From assembly GCA_900323505.1 (NCBI GenBank), contig OOIN01000018.1, forward strand, positions 1-64,000: a stretch of 64,000 nt of DNA. Direction: 5' to 3'. This document shows, piece by piece, positions 1 through 10,000 of this stretch; the stretch's first letter is position 1; each line of letters starts with the position of its first letter. Position numbers and translations under genes: made by a program. The notes below the pieces were generated by a model that did no database searches, was not told the origin of the DNA, and was given only the letters and a program-made list of their open reading frames with translations. The stretch comes from Ustilago trichophora (lineage: Eukaryota > Basidiomycota > Ustilaginomycetes > Ustilaginales > Ustilaginaceae).

Positions 1-212
1 AACCACCCTAACCCTAACCCTAACCCTAACCCTAACCCTAACCCTAACCCTAACCCTAACCCTAACCCTAACCCTAACCCTAACCCTAACCCTAACCCTA
101 ACCCTAACCCTAACCCTAACCCTAACCCTAACCCTAACCCTAACCCTAACCCTAACCCTAACCCTAACCTAACCCCTAACCCTAACCCTAACCCTAACCC
201 TAACCTAACCCT
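1..212. repeat. Telomere, CCCTAA repeats
   Basis: About 33 tandem copies of CCCTAA read from the window start, so the G-rich TTAGGG strand runs outward and this is a left chromosome end. The first bases (AACCACCC) and the inner edge carry variant units: CCTAACCTAACCCC near 168-176 and CCTAACCTAACCCTTACAG near 200-215, after which unique sequence begins. Variant units at the inner boundary are typical of the old, non-renewed part of a telomere. Confidence 0.98.
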
Positions 213-345
213 TACAGAGGTTATGGAGGTTCCAGCCTATGTTAAGGAGGTTGGACTCCAGGTTGACAAGGTTAAACCTTGAATGATGGCGTACAGCACC
301 AAACGTGAAACATAAACCTCTTTCCCTGTCCATGCCCACCTCTTT

Positions 346-533
346 GGACCCCAATGCATGCCCTCACACCATCTGCAGCCAAGTTGATTAGTAGTTTCAA
401 CATCTTGACTGAAAACTTTGACAGCTCGGAAAGTTACGTTAATTGTTAAACTTTAACGATGTTTGTAACTAATATACATCTAAACACCCCAACTGAGGTT
501 CCCAGAACAAGAAAATTGCATATAGTTTTTTGC
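346..533. repeat. Subtelomeric direct repeat, copy A
   Basis: This stretch and 559-747 are diverged copies of one sequence, offset by about 213 bp. Shared landmarks in the same order are CCCCAATGCATGCCCTCA, a CCATCTG(C/T)AGCCAAGT block, TTTCAACAT, AAAACTTTGAC(A/G)GCTCGGAAA, CC(A)ACTGAGGTT and a TTGCA(T)A...TTTTTT end. Neither copy carries a credible coding region. Point differences and small indels show the duplication is old. Confidence 0.85.
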
Positions 534-551
534 CTAGGACCAGACAGTCAT

Positions 552-564
552 ATAACCCTAACCC
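552..564. repeat. Interstitial telomere-like tract
   Basis: The sequence TAACCCTAACCCC sits exactly where repeat copy B begins. Copy A lacks it and has TTTGGACCCC at the matching place. It is about two telomere units in the same orientation as the chromosome end, about 340 bp inward of the main telomere tract. Confidence 0.7.
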
Positions 565-747
565 CAATGCATGCCCTCAAGCCATCTGTAGCCAAGTCTA
601 TTAGTACTTTCAACATGTCAACCAAAAACTTTGACGGCTCGGAAATACCCGCTAGGCGGTAAACTTTACCGTCAAACGTAACTCAAATGGGCCTAAATAC
701 ACCAACTGAGGTTGTCAGATAAAGAAAGTTGCAATCTTTTTTCAGGG
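559..747. repeat. Subtelomeric direct repeat, copy B
   Basis: This is the second, diverged copy of the 346-533 unit. It starts at the CCCCAATGCATGCCC landmark and ends at the TTGCAATCTTTTTT block, next to the truncated end of the transposase remnant that reads toward it on the minus strand. A short open frame within it is not supported as a gene. Confidence 0.85.
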
Positions 748-772
748 GAGGAGGGGATATACTTATAACCGA

Positions 773-1216
773 TCAACCTAGGCAGTACAACCCGACCGCA
801 ATCTGCATTTGAACCCTCCTGTAATTCCTGGTGTTCTTGAAGACATCCGTTGAGCTGAGTCGTAGTGTGAGGTCCTCGAATGCCTGCAGTGTCATGCAAA
901 CTAGGCCGCGGTAGAGCTTATGGTTGTATTCGGAGTAGTGGTCAAGTCAATCCAGAATAGTGTCCTTGCGGCGAGACAAGAGGTGACGTTCCACAGAGTA
1001 TTGGTCGCTTAAGACAGCTAAGTACATAACGGCAAGTGCATGTGCAAAAGCATACTCGTAGTCGTCGTCGTAGCTGTCACTGCAGTCGTTGTCTATAGCC
1101 AATTCTGAATTCAACAAGGTTTGGAAAAGGATCGAATGCTGAATCGCTGTTTGTAGTTGATTGAGGAGTTCCTGCTTGGAGGAGACCCAAACCATGGCTG
1201 TATGTGATGTCGTCAA
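773..1216 (-). pseudogene. PIF/Harbinger-like transposase, N-terminal fragment, broken
   Basis: From an ATG at 1216 the minus strand reads 89 codons (MVWVSSKQELLNQ... ending RRKDTILD), meets TGA at 947-949, then stays open in the same frame for 57 more codons (LDHYSEYNHKLYRGL, then YRRVQMQIAVGLYCLG) to a TGA at 773. The segment after the stop has the look of the N-terminal region of HARBI1-like (DDE_Tnp_4) nucleases of fungi, where a QxQIAVxLYxLG stretch precedes the catalytic core. The DDE core is missing: the frame ends and subtelomeric repeats follow. The first TGA lies where a Trp codon would fit (ILD-W-LDHYS). Family assignment is inference from sequence pattern; the interruption is seen directly. 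Confidence 0.6.
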
Positions 1217-1544
1217 AGGTGGTGGTGTTGGTGTTGGTGTTGGTGTTGGTGTTTGACGGAAGGAAGGAGGAAAGAGTTGTGAGAAAGCAAGTCAAAAACT
1301 GCGCAGTAAAGACCAAAAGTGCGCAGCTCACGCGTTCTTGGAATTTGGATATGCGCACACACCCAACCATTTGGAGACAAGGTTGATCGCAATCATGTAC
1401 AGACGATGACAGACGGTTGAATTGAATGATGATGTGACGATCACTACAAGTTACAATGGTACAGGAGAGCGAGGAAGGAAGTACCAAGCCACACCAATTG
1501 AAGAGACGTTGCTCGTTTGTGAGTGGCTGGGCCAAGCCACAAGA
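1217..1544. other. Spacer between the two transposon remnants, with GGTGTT microsatellite
   Basis: No credible gene is present. Positions 1219-1252 hold a (GGTGTT)n microsatellite. The rest is the presumed intergenic region between the Myb-like gene (ending 1545) and the transposase fragment (starting 1216), both on the minus strand, an arrangement expected inside a two-gene Harbinger element. Confidence 0.6.
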
Positions 1545-3215
1545 CTAAGGAACGCGCTCGTTGAAGGTCTCGGCGCCCTGTTCATGGAGTGATTCATCCA
1601 AGCCACCAATCATGCTGTTGAGGCTCATGTTGTTCATGTTGTTGTGATCGGTGGCTGCAGAAGGACGAGCGTATCCAAGGACACTGAGCATGAAGTGATG
1701 ATCCCTAACTCTCATCCGCTCCATCCTTTCATGCTCCTTTTCCTGGTACTTGAGTCGCATTTCCTCTCGCTTTGTGAGCTGTTCCTCTCGCTTTGTGAGC
1801 TCTTCCTCGCGCTTTGTGCGCTCTTCCTCCACCTTGACTTGTGTCTCTGATTGGCCGTTGATGAAGATGCGCATGAGGTCAGAGATATCGTCGCGCTTCC
1901 CCCCCCTTGCTTGAGAAGTCGATCGAAACCTGGGAATCGCATCTGAGGTTACCGAGTCACGAGCCGATCTGTTGCTGAGATCTTCTTCACCGTCAGCACC
2001 AAATGCAGAGCTGGCATTACGGCGGACGGTGTCGTTGACGGGTAAAGGGGTGCTGATGGAGGTGGTAGAAGCGTGGCTGGACAAGGCATTGTTGCAAAGA
2101 GGGGATGCATGCGTGTTTGGGTGCGACAAAGAGGAAGCAAGGACCCGACCTGAGAATGGGTCCTCGGAAGAAGATTCGGCAATTGCATCCAATGAAGGAA
2201 TGCGACGGTCTCCAGGAAAGATGTCGTCATCATCCTCGTCCATGTCATGTACATTGGATTCAGAAGTGCTGGGGGCAGGCGTAGTGGCGGGGGCAGGCAT
2301 AGTGGCAGGGGCAGGCGTAGTGGTGGGGGCAGGCGTAGTGGCGGGGGCAGGCGTAGAGTCGTAAGGCGTGCTGGTGAGCAAGACCACAGGACCGGTCTCG
2401 GGGCAATTGATTGCCATCTCGTGCCACTGCTCAAACCAAGGGTAGGTCTTAGTGATTGCGGCACGGTTGGTAAAGTCCTAAAGCAGAGAGGTCAAGGAAG
2501 GAAAGGTAGTTTGTCAGTTCCATGTAACCCAATGTAATCATACCATACCAAGACAAAGTGTTGGCGTACTCACCGAGTGTTTGGATTGCATGTCGCAAAA
2601 AAGAAGACTAGATCCTGTTTGCGACAACGAAGCTCTGATCTTCTTGTACTTTTCTTCTAATCTGCGAAGCTTGGCTTTAATACGATTGCCACAGTTTGCG
2701 ACGTCTTCGTTGGGGAACACCAGCTTGAATACTTCTCAACAAGTGACAACTTTGTTCGTTTTGTGTCCCTTTTCTTGGGCGTTGCTGACTCGACCTCGTA
2801 GTAAAGCGATCTGGAATCTTGGTGAGTTGTATATAACGTCCACAAGACGCTCGGTTTCCTCGTCCGTCCAGTTGAAGTACGTTCCACCTCTGGTAAACCG
2901 GGACAATGAGGCGCTTGGGACCGATGAGACTGAGCGAGTAGCGCGGGCAGGAAGTGTACGGCGATACGAAGATGCTTGTTGCTGCGTGCAAGAATTGGAA
3001 GCGGCGGTTGTAGGATGAGAAGATGATGGCTGGCGAGAAACATCGGATGAGGAGCCTGTGGACTCGCCTCCCGCGCTGGGCAGAGGAAGCCTGAGCACAG
3101 GAAGCGCTGAATTGTCCATGTTTTTGCTGGCAGAGATTGTTGTCAAAGAAGTGTTTTTGCAGCCAAGAGATAAGCTCTGGCTCTCGCCATCGTGGGAATG
3201 AAGATAGTTCTCCAT
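1545..3215 (-). pseudogene. Myb/SANT-like DNA-binding protein, transposon accessory type, broken by one in-frame TGA
   Basis: Reading starts at the ATG at 3215 (MENYLHSHDG). A Myb/SANT-like domain begins with the motif FNWTDEETERLVDVIY and continues through RGRVSNAQEKGHKTNKVVTC to a TGA at 2736-2738. The same frame then continues with EVFKLVFPNEDVANCGNRIK and a helical KAKLRRLEEKYKKIRA segment. A clean intron (2478-2573, GTGAGT donor, CTTTAG acceptor, phase 0) joins it to an exon starting DFTNRAAITKTYPWFEQW that runs to 1545. The C-terminal half has five 18-bp Pro-Ala-Thr repeats, an acidic patch and a charged coiled coil (KREEELTKREEQLTKREE). The domain order fits the Myb-like second protein of PIF/Harbinger elements or a related subtelomeric smut family. 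Only the single stop prevents a full-length product. Confidence 0.6.
2264..2352 (-). repeat. Minisatellite coding Pro-Ala-Thr repeats
   Basis: Five imperfect 18-bp units (GGGGCAGGCGTAGTGGCG on the plus strand) encode repeated TPAPAT-like units in the Myb/SANT-like reading frame. All units keep the frame. Confidence 0.85.
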
Positions 3216-4079
3216 TCCGACTAGGCGCGGAAATGTTGGAGACGATGGTTGACAGAAGAGAGCAAAAAAGTACAAGTTGAGCAGGTCTTTGCGGAGTGCG
3301 CAGTTAGAAGGCGCGGAAGTCGGGATACGTCACGTGGCTTTGTAGACCCGACCCAGACCCAGACTCGATGGTCGCACCACACTCGAAATAGGCAAATGTT
3401 TGAAAACTCAATTTTTTTCGAGTTTGGCTGAGCTTACATAAGCAATTGCAGACTCGAGTTTTTGAAAACTCGAAAAAAACTCGAGTTTTCAAAAACTCGA
3501 AAAATTTGAAACCCCCTACTGAAAGATGCGACCCACATTCGCTTCCACATCAGTAGCGGTCAGCATGCCAACAGTACCGGCAATACAGCCACATACAGCT
3601 CCCAAGAAATGCGTCCTCGAAAAGGCTGCCCACACATGGCCATCCTTACCCCGCAATAATAGCAGAAACGCAAGTGGTAGCAGAAATCCTAAGCATACTT
3701 GCAGACCAGTCGACGTTTGAATACACACATTGCACCTTATCTTTCAATCACACGTGGTATGTAACACAGTGTACGACGTGCAACTGCTCTTGCATCACCG
3801 AACTCGAAAGCTCTTATCACAACTATCATCTCCACAAACTTGGCTCGGGAGTCCGTCTGCCAAGACGACGATCGGATCCCAACTGCTGCCTAGTATCGTA
3901 TAGTATCGCATGTGAGCTTCGATGGTGGGTGATTACAATTTTCTGTAGCTACAGCATGGCTGGACGGCGGATGAAACAACCAACGCAAGCACAGTTTGAC
4001 ATTTAGTGATGGCAAGTCCGCCTCCTGTTCCTCTTGCCTCTTTACCACCATTTATACGTGTCTTCTCGATCATGGAGAG
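3216..4079. other. Subtelomere-to-cluster spacer
   Basis: 864 bp with no supported gene. It holds the inverted repeat at 3454-3500 and a related half-copy just upstream (GAAAACTCAATTTTTTTCGAG near 3400-3423). A 70-codon open frame at 3516-3728 (minus) has hydrophobic stretches but no coding support. The region contains the 3' flank of fer3. Confidence 0.6.
3454..3500. repeat. Perfect inverted repeat (20-bp arms, 7-bp loop)
   Basis: Arms 3454-3473 and 3481-3500 are exact reverse complements, separated by AAAAAAC. Each arm is itself near-palindromic, built from CTCGAGTTTT and AAAACTCGA pieces. It could be a transposon end, a MITE remnant or a cruciform-forming element. No target-site duplication is obvious. 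Confidence 0.9.
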
Positions 4080-7000
4080 CTACAATACGGCGCGCAACTT
4101 TTCAATCTCACCAACAAAGCTATCGCAAAACGCCTCGAGCTGCGATTCATCCATGGCGGATCTATCACACCGAGCTCCTATCGAAATCGTCCCTGCCCCT
4201 GCATCCAGACCCACATCCACGTAGAGCTGTGCACCGCCCGAGCTCCTCTTTGCGTTCAAAGCACCGTCGTCTACAGTGGTTCTACCCGGCATCATAGGGT
4301 GGCGTGTGAAGTAGCCGCTGTCGTGCCGCAACTTGTGCGGTACTAGCAGCGCAGCCGTTGCTTCAGAATCCTCACCTTTACCTCTCGTTACAATCGGTTT
4401 GTGCCACAAGAGATTCAGGTGGGCGTCGAAAGCTACAGGTGATTCGACATCGTCCTGTTGGTGCTCAGCTCGACGGACAAGCTCCATTTGGATGAATCTG
4501 AGCCGTTCCAGCACGTTTTCCCCACTTGCCGCCTTGAATCCCACCGCTACTGTCATTGGCTGCATTGATGTCGTTGGTCCCACCAGTTCCCCCAGACCAT
4601 CAAACGCAGAGGATCGGCCTGCCGTGTAAAATCCAAACGTAGGAGATTCAGGCTCCTGCTCGACCGCCTGCGACGACAGCAGACGTGCGTACGCCAGAAT
4701 CACCACAACTTGTAGCCCAAATCCATGTGTATGGCATCGGGCTTCCATGTTATTCGCACCCTTTATAGCTGCCTTCCGAACGTGCATCGTCTGCTCGATC
4801 GACTGCGCTGCACCTTGGCACACCAGTGTTGACGAAGAATTGTGCAAGGTCTCGTCCCAAAATGCTTTTCTGACAGCTTGAGTACGCATAGCGTTACGAC
4901 ATGTCTGTTCGACAAACCGGGTGAAGCTGACAGGCGTTCGCATTGTCTCGAGGTTTCCTGTCTTGACAGCTTGGTAAAGCTGTGAGAGTTCGTTCGCCAT
5001 CAGACGCATGCTCCAAGCATCGTAGCTCGTATGGTGAAAGGTAAACAGAACAAAGTCTTTTTGCCGGCCTTGAACCAGCGTCAACCGCGCAGATGGCCTC
5101 GACAGATCTGTCGGAGATGCATTCAGCCTCTTCACCGCCTCAAAGGCTGTAGATTCTGCGTCGTCACCGCCGTCTATGCGTGCCAAGTGGCTGCGCTCAA
5201 AGTCTCGCCAGAGTGAGCTGCTCTCGTTCAATACTACCTGAATCAACGTCTCTCCATCCTTCAGACGTACAAAGGCAGTTCGAAGTGCAGCGTTACGTCG
5301 ACGCAATTCAACCCACGCAGTCTCCAGTGTCTTGACGTCGAGCTTGTGTGCAGCAGAATAGACAAATGTGGGCTCCAGAAATCTTCGACCGCGCTGCAGC
5401 CAGAGGTCGATGTGTTGCTTTTGCCCTGTCAGCACGGGCAACACTGCCTCAACTTCTGTAGCAGGAATGTCTAGCATCTCCAGCGCCTCTTGTGTGGCTG
5501 CGCTGCTGATCAATGCCGCCCGTGCCTGCTCCGTGGTCTCTGCTTCAACGTTGTCGAAACTATAGCCTTGCTTGTCAGTAGCGACAGTCATTTTGGAGAA
5601 TGTTCTCGCCGAAAGTACATCGATCGGAGTCAAAGGCACCTGATCGTTTCGAGCATCACCCGAGATGCAGATGGCCAGCAACGAATCGATTCCCAGAAGG
5701 AAGAGGTTGGGACAAGCCTTGATCGTCGCTGTATCGACTCTGAGTCGCTTTGTCATGTGTCGCAGCACAATGGCCTGCTCTTTGCTACTCAGGCAACGAC
5801 GCCCTTCGCCTATTCCTGTTGAGAGGTGGCCTTCTTGCTGACTGCCGTCTGTGGTAACGGCGAGAGGAAGAGTTGCAAGAGCTTCGGGGAAAGCACCAAC
5901 TCGTCGGTTGGGTCGTACTAACAGGTCCATGAACACCTCTACAAACAGCTGCAACATCTGTGACAGCCACATTGCTCCTCCGACTTTATCACTAGCTCCT
6001 GCTTTGATCAGCACCACAGCATAATCCTGAACCACCGAAATATTGACAGGATACTCGGATGCCGCTGTCATCTCTGTCTTCGATACGTCTTCTTCCACCC
6101 AAAGCGAGTTTGTGGATGCATCAATGCTGGTCCAAAGATCCTGCCCAAGTTCGGTAGGGGCTTTGGACTTGCCTTCAACATTGTGAAACACAAATAGGCT
6201 ATCGAACAGCGTACTGTGGGAACCTTGCGCTCGCCTCCACGCCTTCTGAATGCGTGCCAGTGATGCATGTTGGAAAGGCTGTGATGCAACAATACGCTCC
6301 TGTAACTCCCGTGTCACTGTACCATTCGACAAGAAGTCGTTCTTCAGATTGACTCTGATAGGCACGGTGTTGATGAGAGGGCCGCTGACATCCTCGATTC
6401 CAGGTAAAGCAAGGTAACGTCCAGATACGACTTGACCAAAACAGACATCACGCTGCCCTGAAGATACAGCGAGCACCTTCGACCAGCTGAGCAGTGCAAT
6501 TGCTTGCGGCGTTACACCCACTTTAGCGCACATTCGCTTTAGCTCGCCCGTAGTAACGGGAAGGCGCACTTCGTCAAGTCGATACGTAACCAGAGATTTG
6601 GCTCCTACATGTACGGAGGAATTGACCAGCAGGCTGGGATGTTCGAAGTTGTCCAATGTTTGCTGCCAATACTGCTCTGACTCCTGGGCAGTTGAAGCAA
6701 TCAACTCTGCTGCGAGTGAGAACGGCGGATGCGCAATTAGCTCTGTTGCTTCATCGCAGTAGGCAGACCGAAGATCTGCAAAGAGAGACGGCAGAGAAAC
6801 ACCATCGTACAAGCTGTGATGCATCGAAACGACAAAAAGATCCTGCTGGGACGCACAATGTAGCACTGCAACACGCCAAGGGCTGACGGCGAATTGCTCT
6901 GGATGGTCGAAGCAGAAATCGGTGCCATAGTCTTGCAGTGCCTGTGAGGGGCTCATATCAAGATGGTGATGCGATATTTGTATAGTGAGGGCATCGACAG

Positions 7001-10000
7001 GAGTGACCTTGGCAGCCCACGATAGAGATTTCTGCTCTGCATCGCTTTCCATGTGGAAGCCCGTGCGTAGGATGTCATGCGAAGCTGCGACGCGCTGCAA
7101 AGCTCGCTGCAGTCGCTTGTAGTCAAGTGCCTGTCTCAACTTTACAGCATGATGGTGAACGTAGAGCTTGTGCGATCGAGAGCTCAACGTCCCATTTAGC
7201 ATGCCGGCTTGCAAAGGAGTTGCCGTATAAGTCGCCGAGCCCCGCTTTGGTGACATAGGAGTGGTAAGCTCGTCTTCGGCTACATCTTGCCGTTCGTTAA
7301 GCAGTTGCGAGAGATTTGCAATCGTTCCGGCCGACAGAATATCGTGTGCGCTCAGCTGAAGGCCGTGGTCTTGCCTCAGCCTCGCTGAGAAGCGCAGTGC
7401 AACAATGGAATCAAGACCAATGCGCAGGAATGGGGTGTCGAGTTGAAGCAGGTCGGCAGGAGACACACTGCACATTTGGACCGCCAGATCGCGGATTTGA
7501 TTCTCGACTTGTGTCATTGGCCGCGAGATACCTGTAGCCTGGCCGGCTACCTGAACAGTCCTGGCTGTTAAAGAGGGACTTGGAACACCTGCTGCCTTCA
7601 GATCCACCTCAGCAGCTTCACCCGAAGCAAACTTTTCGAGCAGAAGGCACAAAGTCTCCATCACTGCGTCAAGACCGTCACTTGGAAGCAGGTACTTGAT
7701 CAGAGCCGAAATACGAAGCTCGTCACTGGTAGCATCAGCAGTGACCTCAAATGCAGCTGGTGCATCCGTTTCGGCATTGACTTGGTCCAAGTGCCAGCTT
7801 CTCTTCTCTTGATTGGTACCAGTCACGTTCACCTGGATGAAGCTGAACAATACGTCAATTAGCGATCCTTGGCGTTCTGATCCCGTCCATCTACGAATCT
7901 GACGTATCGAAGTGTGCTGGAAGGCAAGACACGAGCTGTTCCATTCGTAGCAAGCCGAAACCACATCCCGGACACTGCGTGACCCTCGATGAACGCATAG
8001 CGAGAAAGGCATGGGCACTGTTGTGAGGCATGGAGCAACGATCTTTTCCGCAGAGATGTGGTCAAGGGAGCGGCCCCAGAGCACATTGCCAAGCGTAAAA
8101 GCTGTGGTTTCCAAAGTTTGACTCAACGAGATACCGAGAGCGGCCGCTACTAACGAAGAAAGCGTCACCTGTTGCTTTTTCGCAGCTTCTTCGAGTGGAC
8201 CGAGCCGCAATCTGCCATGACAGCGAATTGAGCCCATATCAGCTCTAGGGAAGCGGCTCCATACGCATGGCTCGCTGACGGGAAAGTCCGCGAAAGTTCC
8301 GCACCAAAAGTCTTGAGCTCTGTGGGTCGGAACGGACAAGATTGATCCAATGAGATCCTCTACTCCTGGCTGATTTTCATCCCTGTTCTCGCCTTCATTT
8401 CGAAGTATCCTTGCCAAGTCATCGAGCAACAAAGGAAGCGAATGGCCGTCGTACAATGCGTGGTGCATATGTAAGACAAATGTTCCCGTGTGGATTGCTT
8501 CCTCATCAACCTCGATGCGCCATGGTGGGACCGCAGTGATGTTTTTGAGGATCTTGAGGGCTGTTCTGGTGTGATTTTCTTCTGTTCCAGTATGGACAAT
8601 GTGATTTTCAAGGAAAGTCTCGTCCAACACCACCTGCGCAATCGTTTCGTCATCCGCGTGATCAAAACAAGTACGCAAGATGCTGTGTCGCCGAGCCAGG
8701 GACAACCAAGCACGTCCGAGGGAAGCTGTTGAGCACGCACCTTGCCCAAGGCGATCAATGTCAAGACGCACTTGCATGCGCGCAACATAGACCGGCTCGC
8801 TGTTGTTTGTGAGAGACAGCGCAACCATACCTTCCTGAGAAGGCAGACAAGGCAATACATTGGCCAGTCGTTCTCTTCGCGGAGCTTGGAGAATCTCCCG
8901 ATGATGAGCTTGGAAAGCTTTCAAAGCCTTGATGCCCATCGCAAGATCAAGATCAGCAATGCTCTCGTCGCGGCCTTGACTGGACGAATCTGATGCGATC
9001 TGGTGGATTCGATGACGCATACGAAGTCGACTGATAGGAACGATCAATCCCACCTTGCGCAGCTGGCCAGCCAGTCTAATCACGCTGAGACTGTCGATAC
9101 CTAGGTCGAAGATAGAAGTAGCTGGACTGATGTCTGAGGGACACTTCGGGAGGGCAAGGCGTACTGCCCTCACCACCTTCATCTCGACAGTGGAGAGGGC
9201 CCGCTCGGTATCGATCTTAGCACTATCGCCAAGACTGTTTGGACCGCTCTGGAGATGAAAGAGTTGGGGGAGGTCCACCGATGCAAGCCAAGCTTTGAGC
9301 TTTCGTGTATCGGTCTTCCCCGAAGCGGCCAGTTGGGTTAGATGGGACAAAGCGACAACCAAGTCTGGCACCATGTAGCTGGGAAGATGCTGTTTACAGT
9401 GTTGATGTACTTGCTCAGCCAACCTGCCAGTCTCGGTAGATGGCTGAAGGATACGAGGCAGCAAATCGCGTCTTTGCTTGGTAGAGACGTTGGCCTTTGG
9501 GGCAATCAATGTCATGAGGAGTGGCTTTGCAAGACTTTTAGGCTGGCAGATCACTGTTGTAGCATGGATCCTTCCGTTAGCTCCGTTGATTGCGCACTGA
9601 GATACCTCTCCGAGCTCTAACCTCTGGCCACGGATCTTTTCCTGGTCATCGCGTCGACCGAGGTAGTGCAGACGCCCATCCGCCATCATCCTGACTGCAT
9701 CTCCAGTTCTATACATCCGTTTTCCATCTGAAAGCCGTAAAAACCCGCTCGTTGCCTCTTGAGATGGATCGAGGGAGTGGTAGCCTAGGGCGACAAGGTC
9801 ACCTCGAATACAGAGTTCTCCAGGTCGCCCACGCAACACAGGACAGAGCTGATCTCTATCGTCAAAATCAATTACCACTGCGGTGTTGCCTGGGAGCACG
9901 TGTCCAATGTCACGCACATGGCTGCCGGCGCGTACGCGATTGGCAGTGCACATGATGGTCGTCTCCGTAGGTCCGTACGCGTTAACGACGGTGAGCGAGG

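Noticed and set aside
3516..3728. 70-codon hydrophobic frame in the subtelomeric spacer
   Set aside because: Too short, no neighbouring exon with splice signals, no known family.
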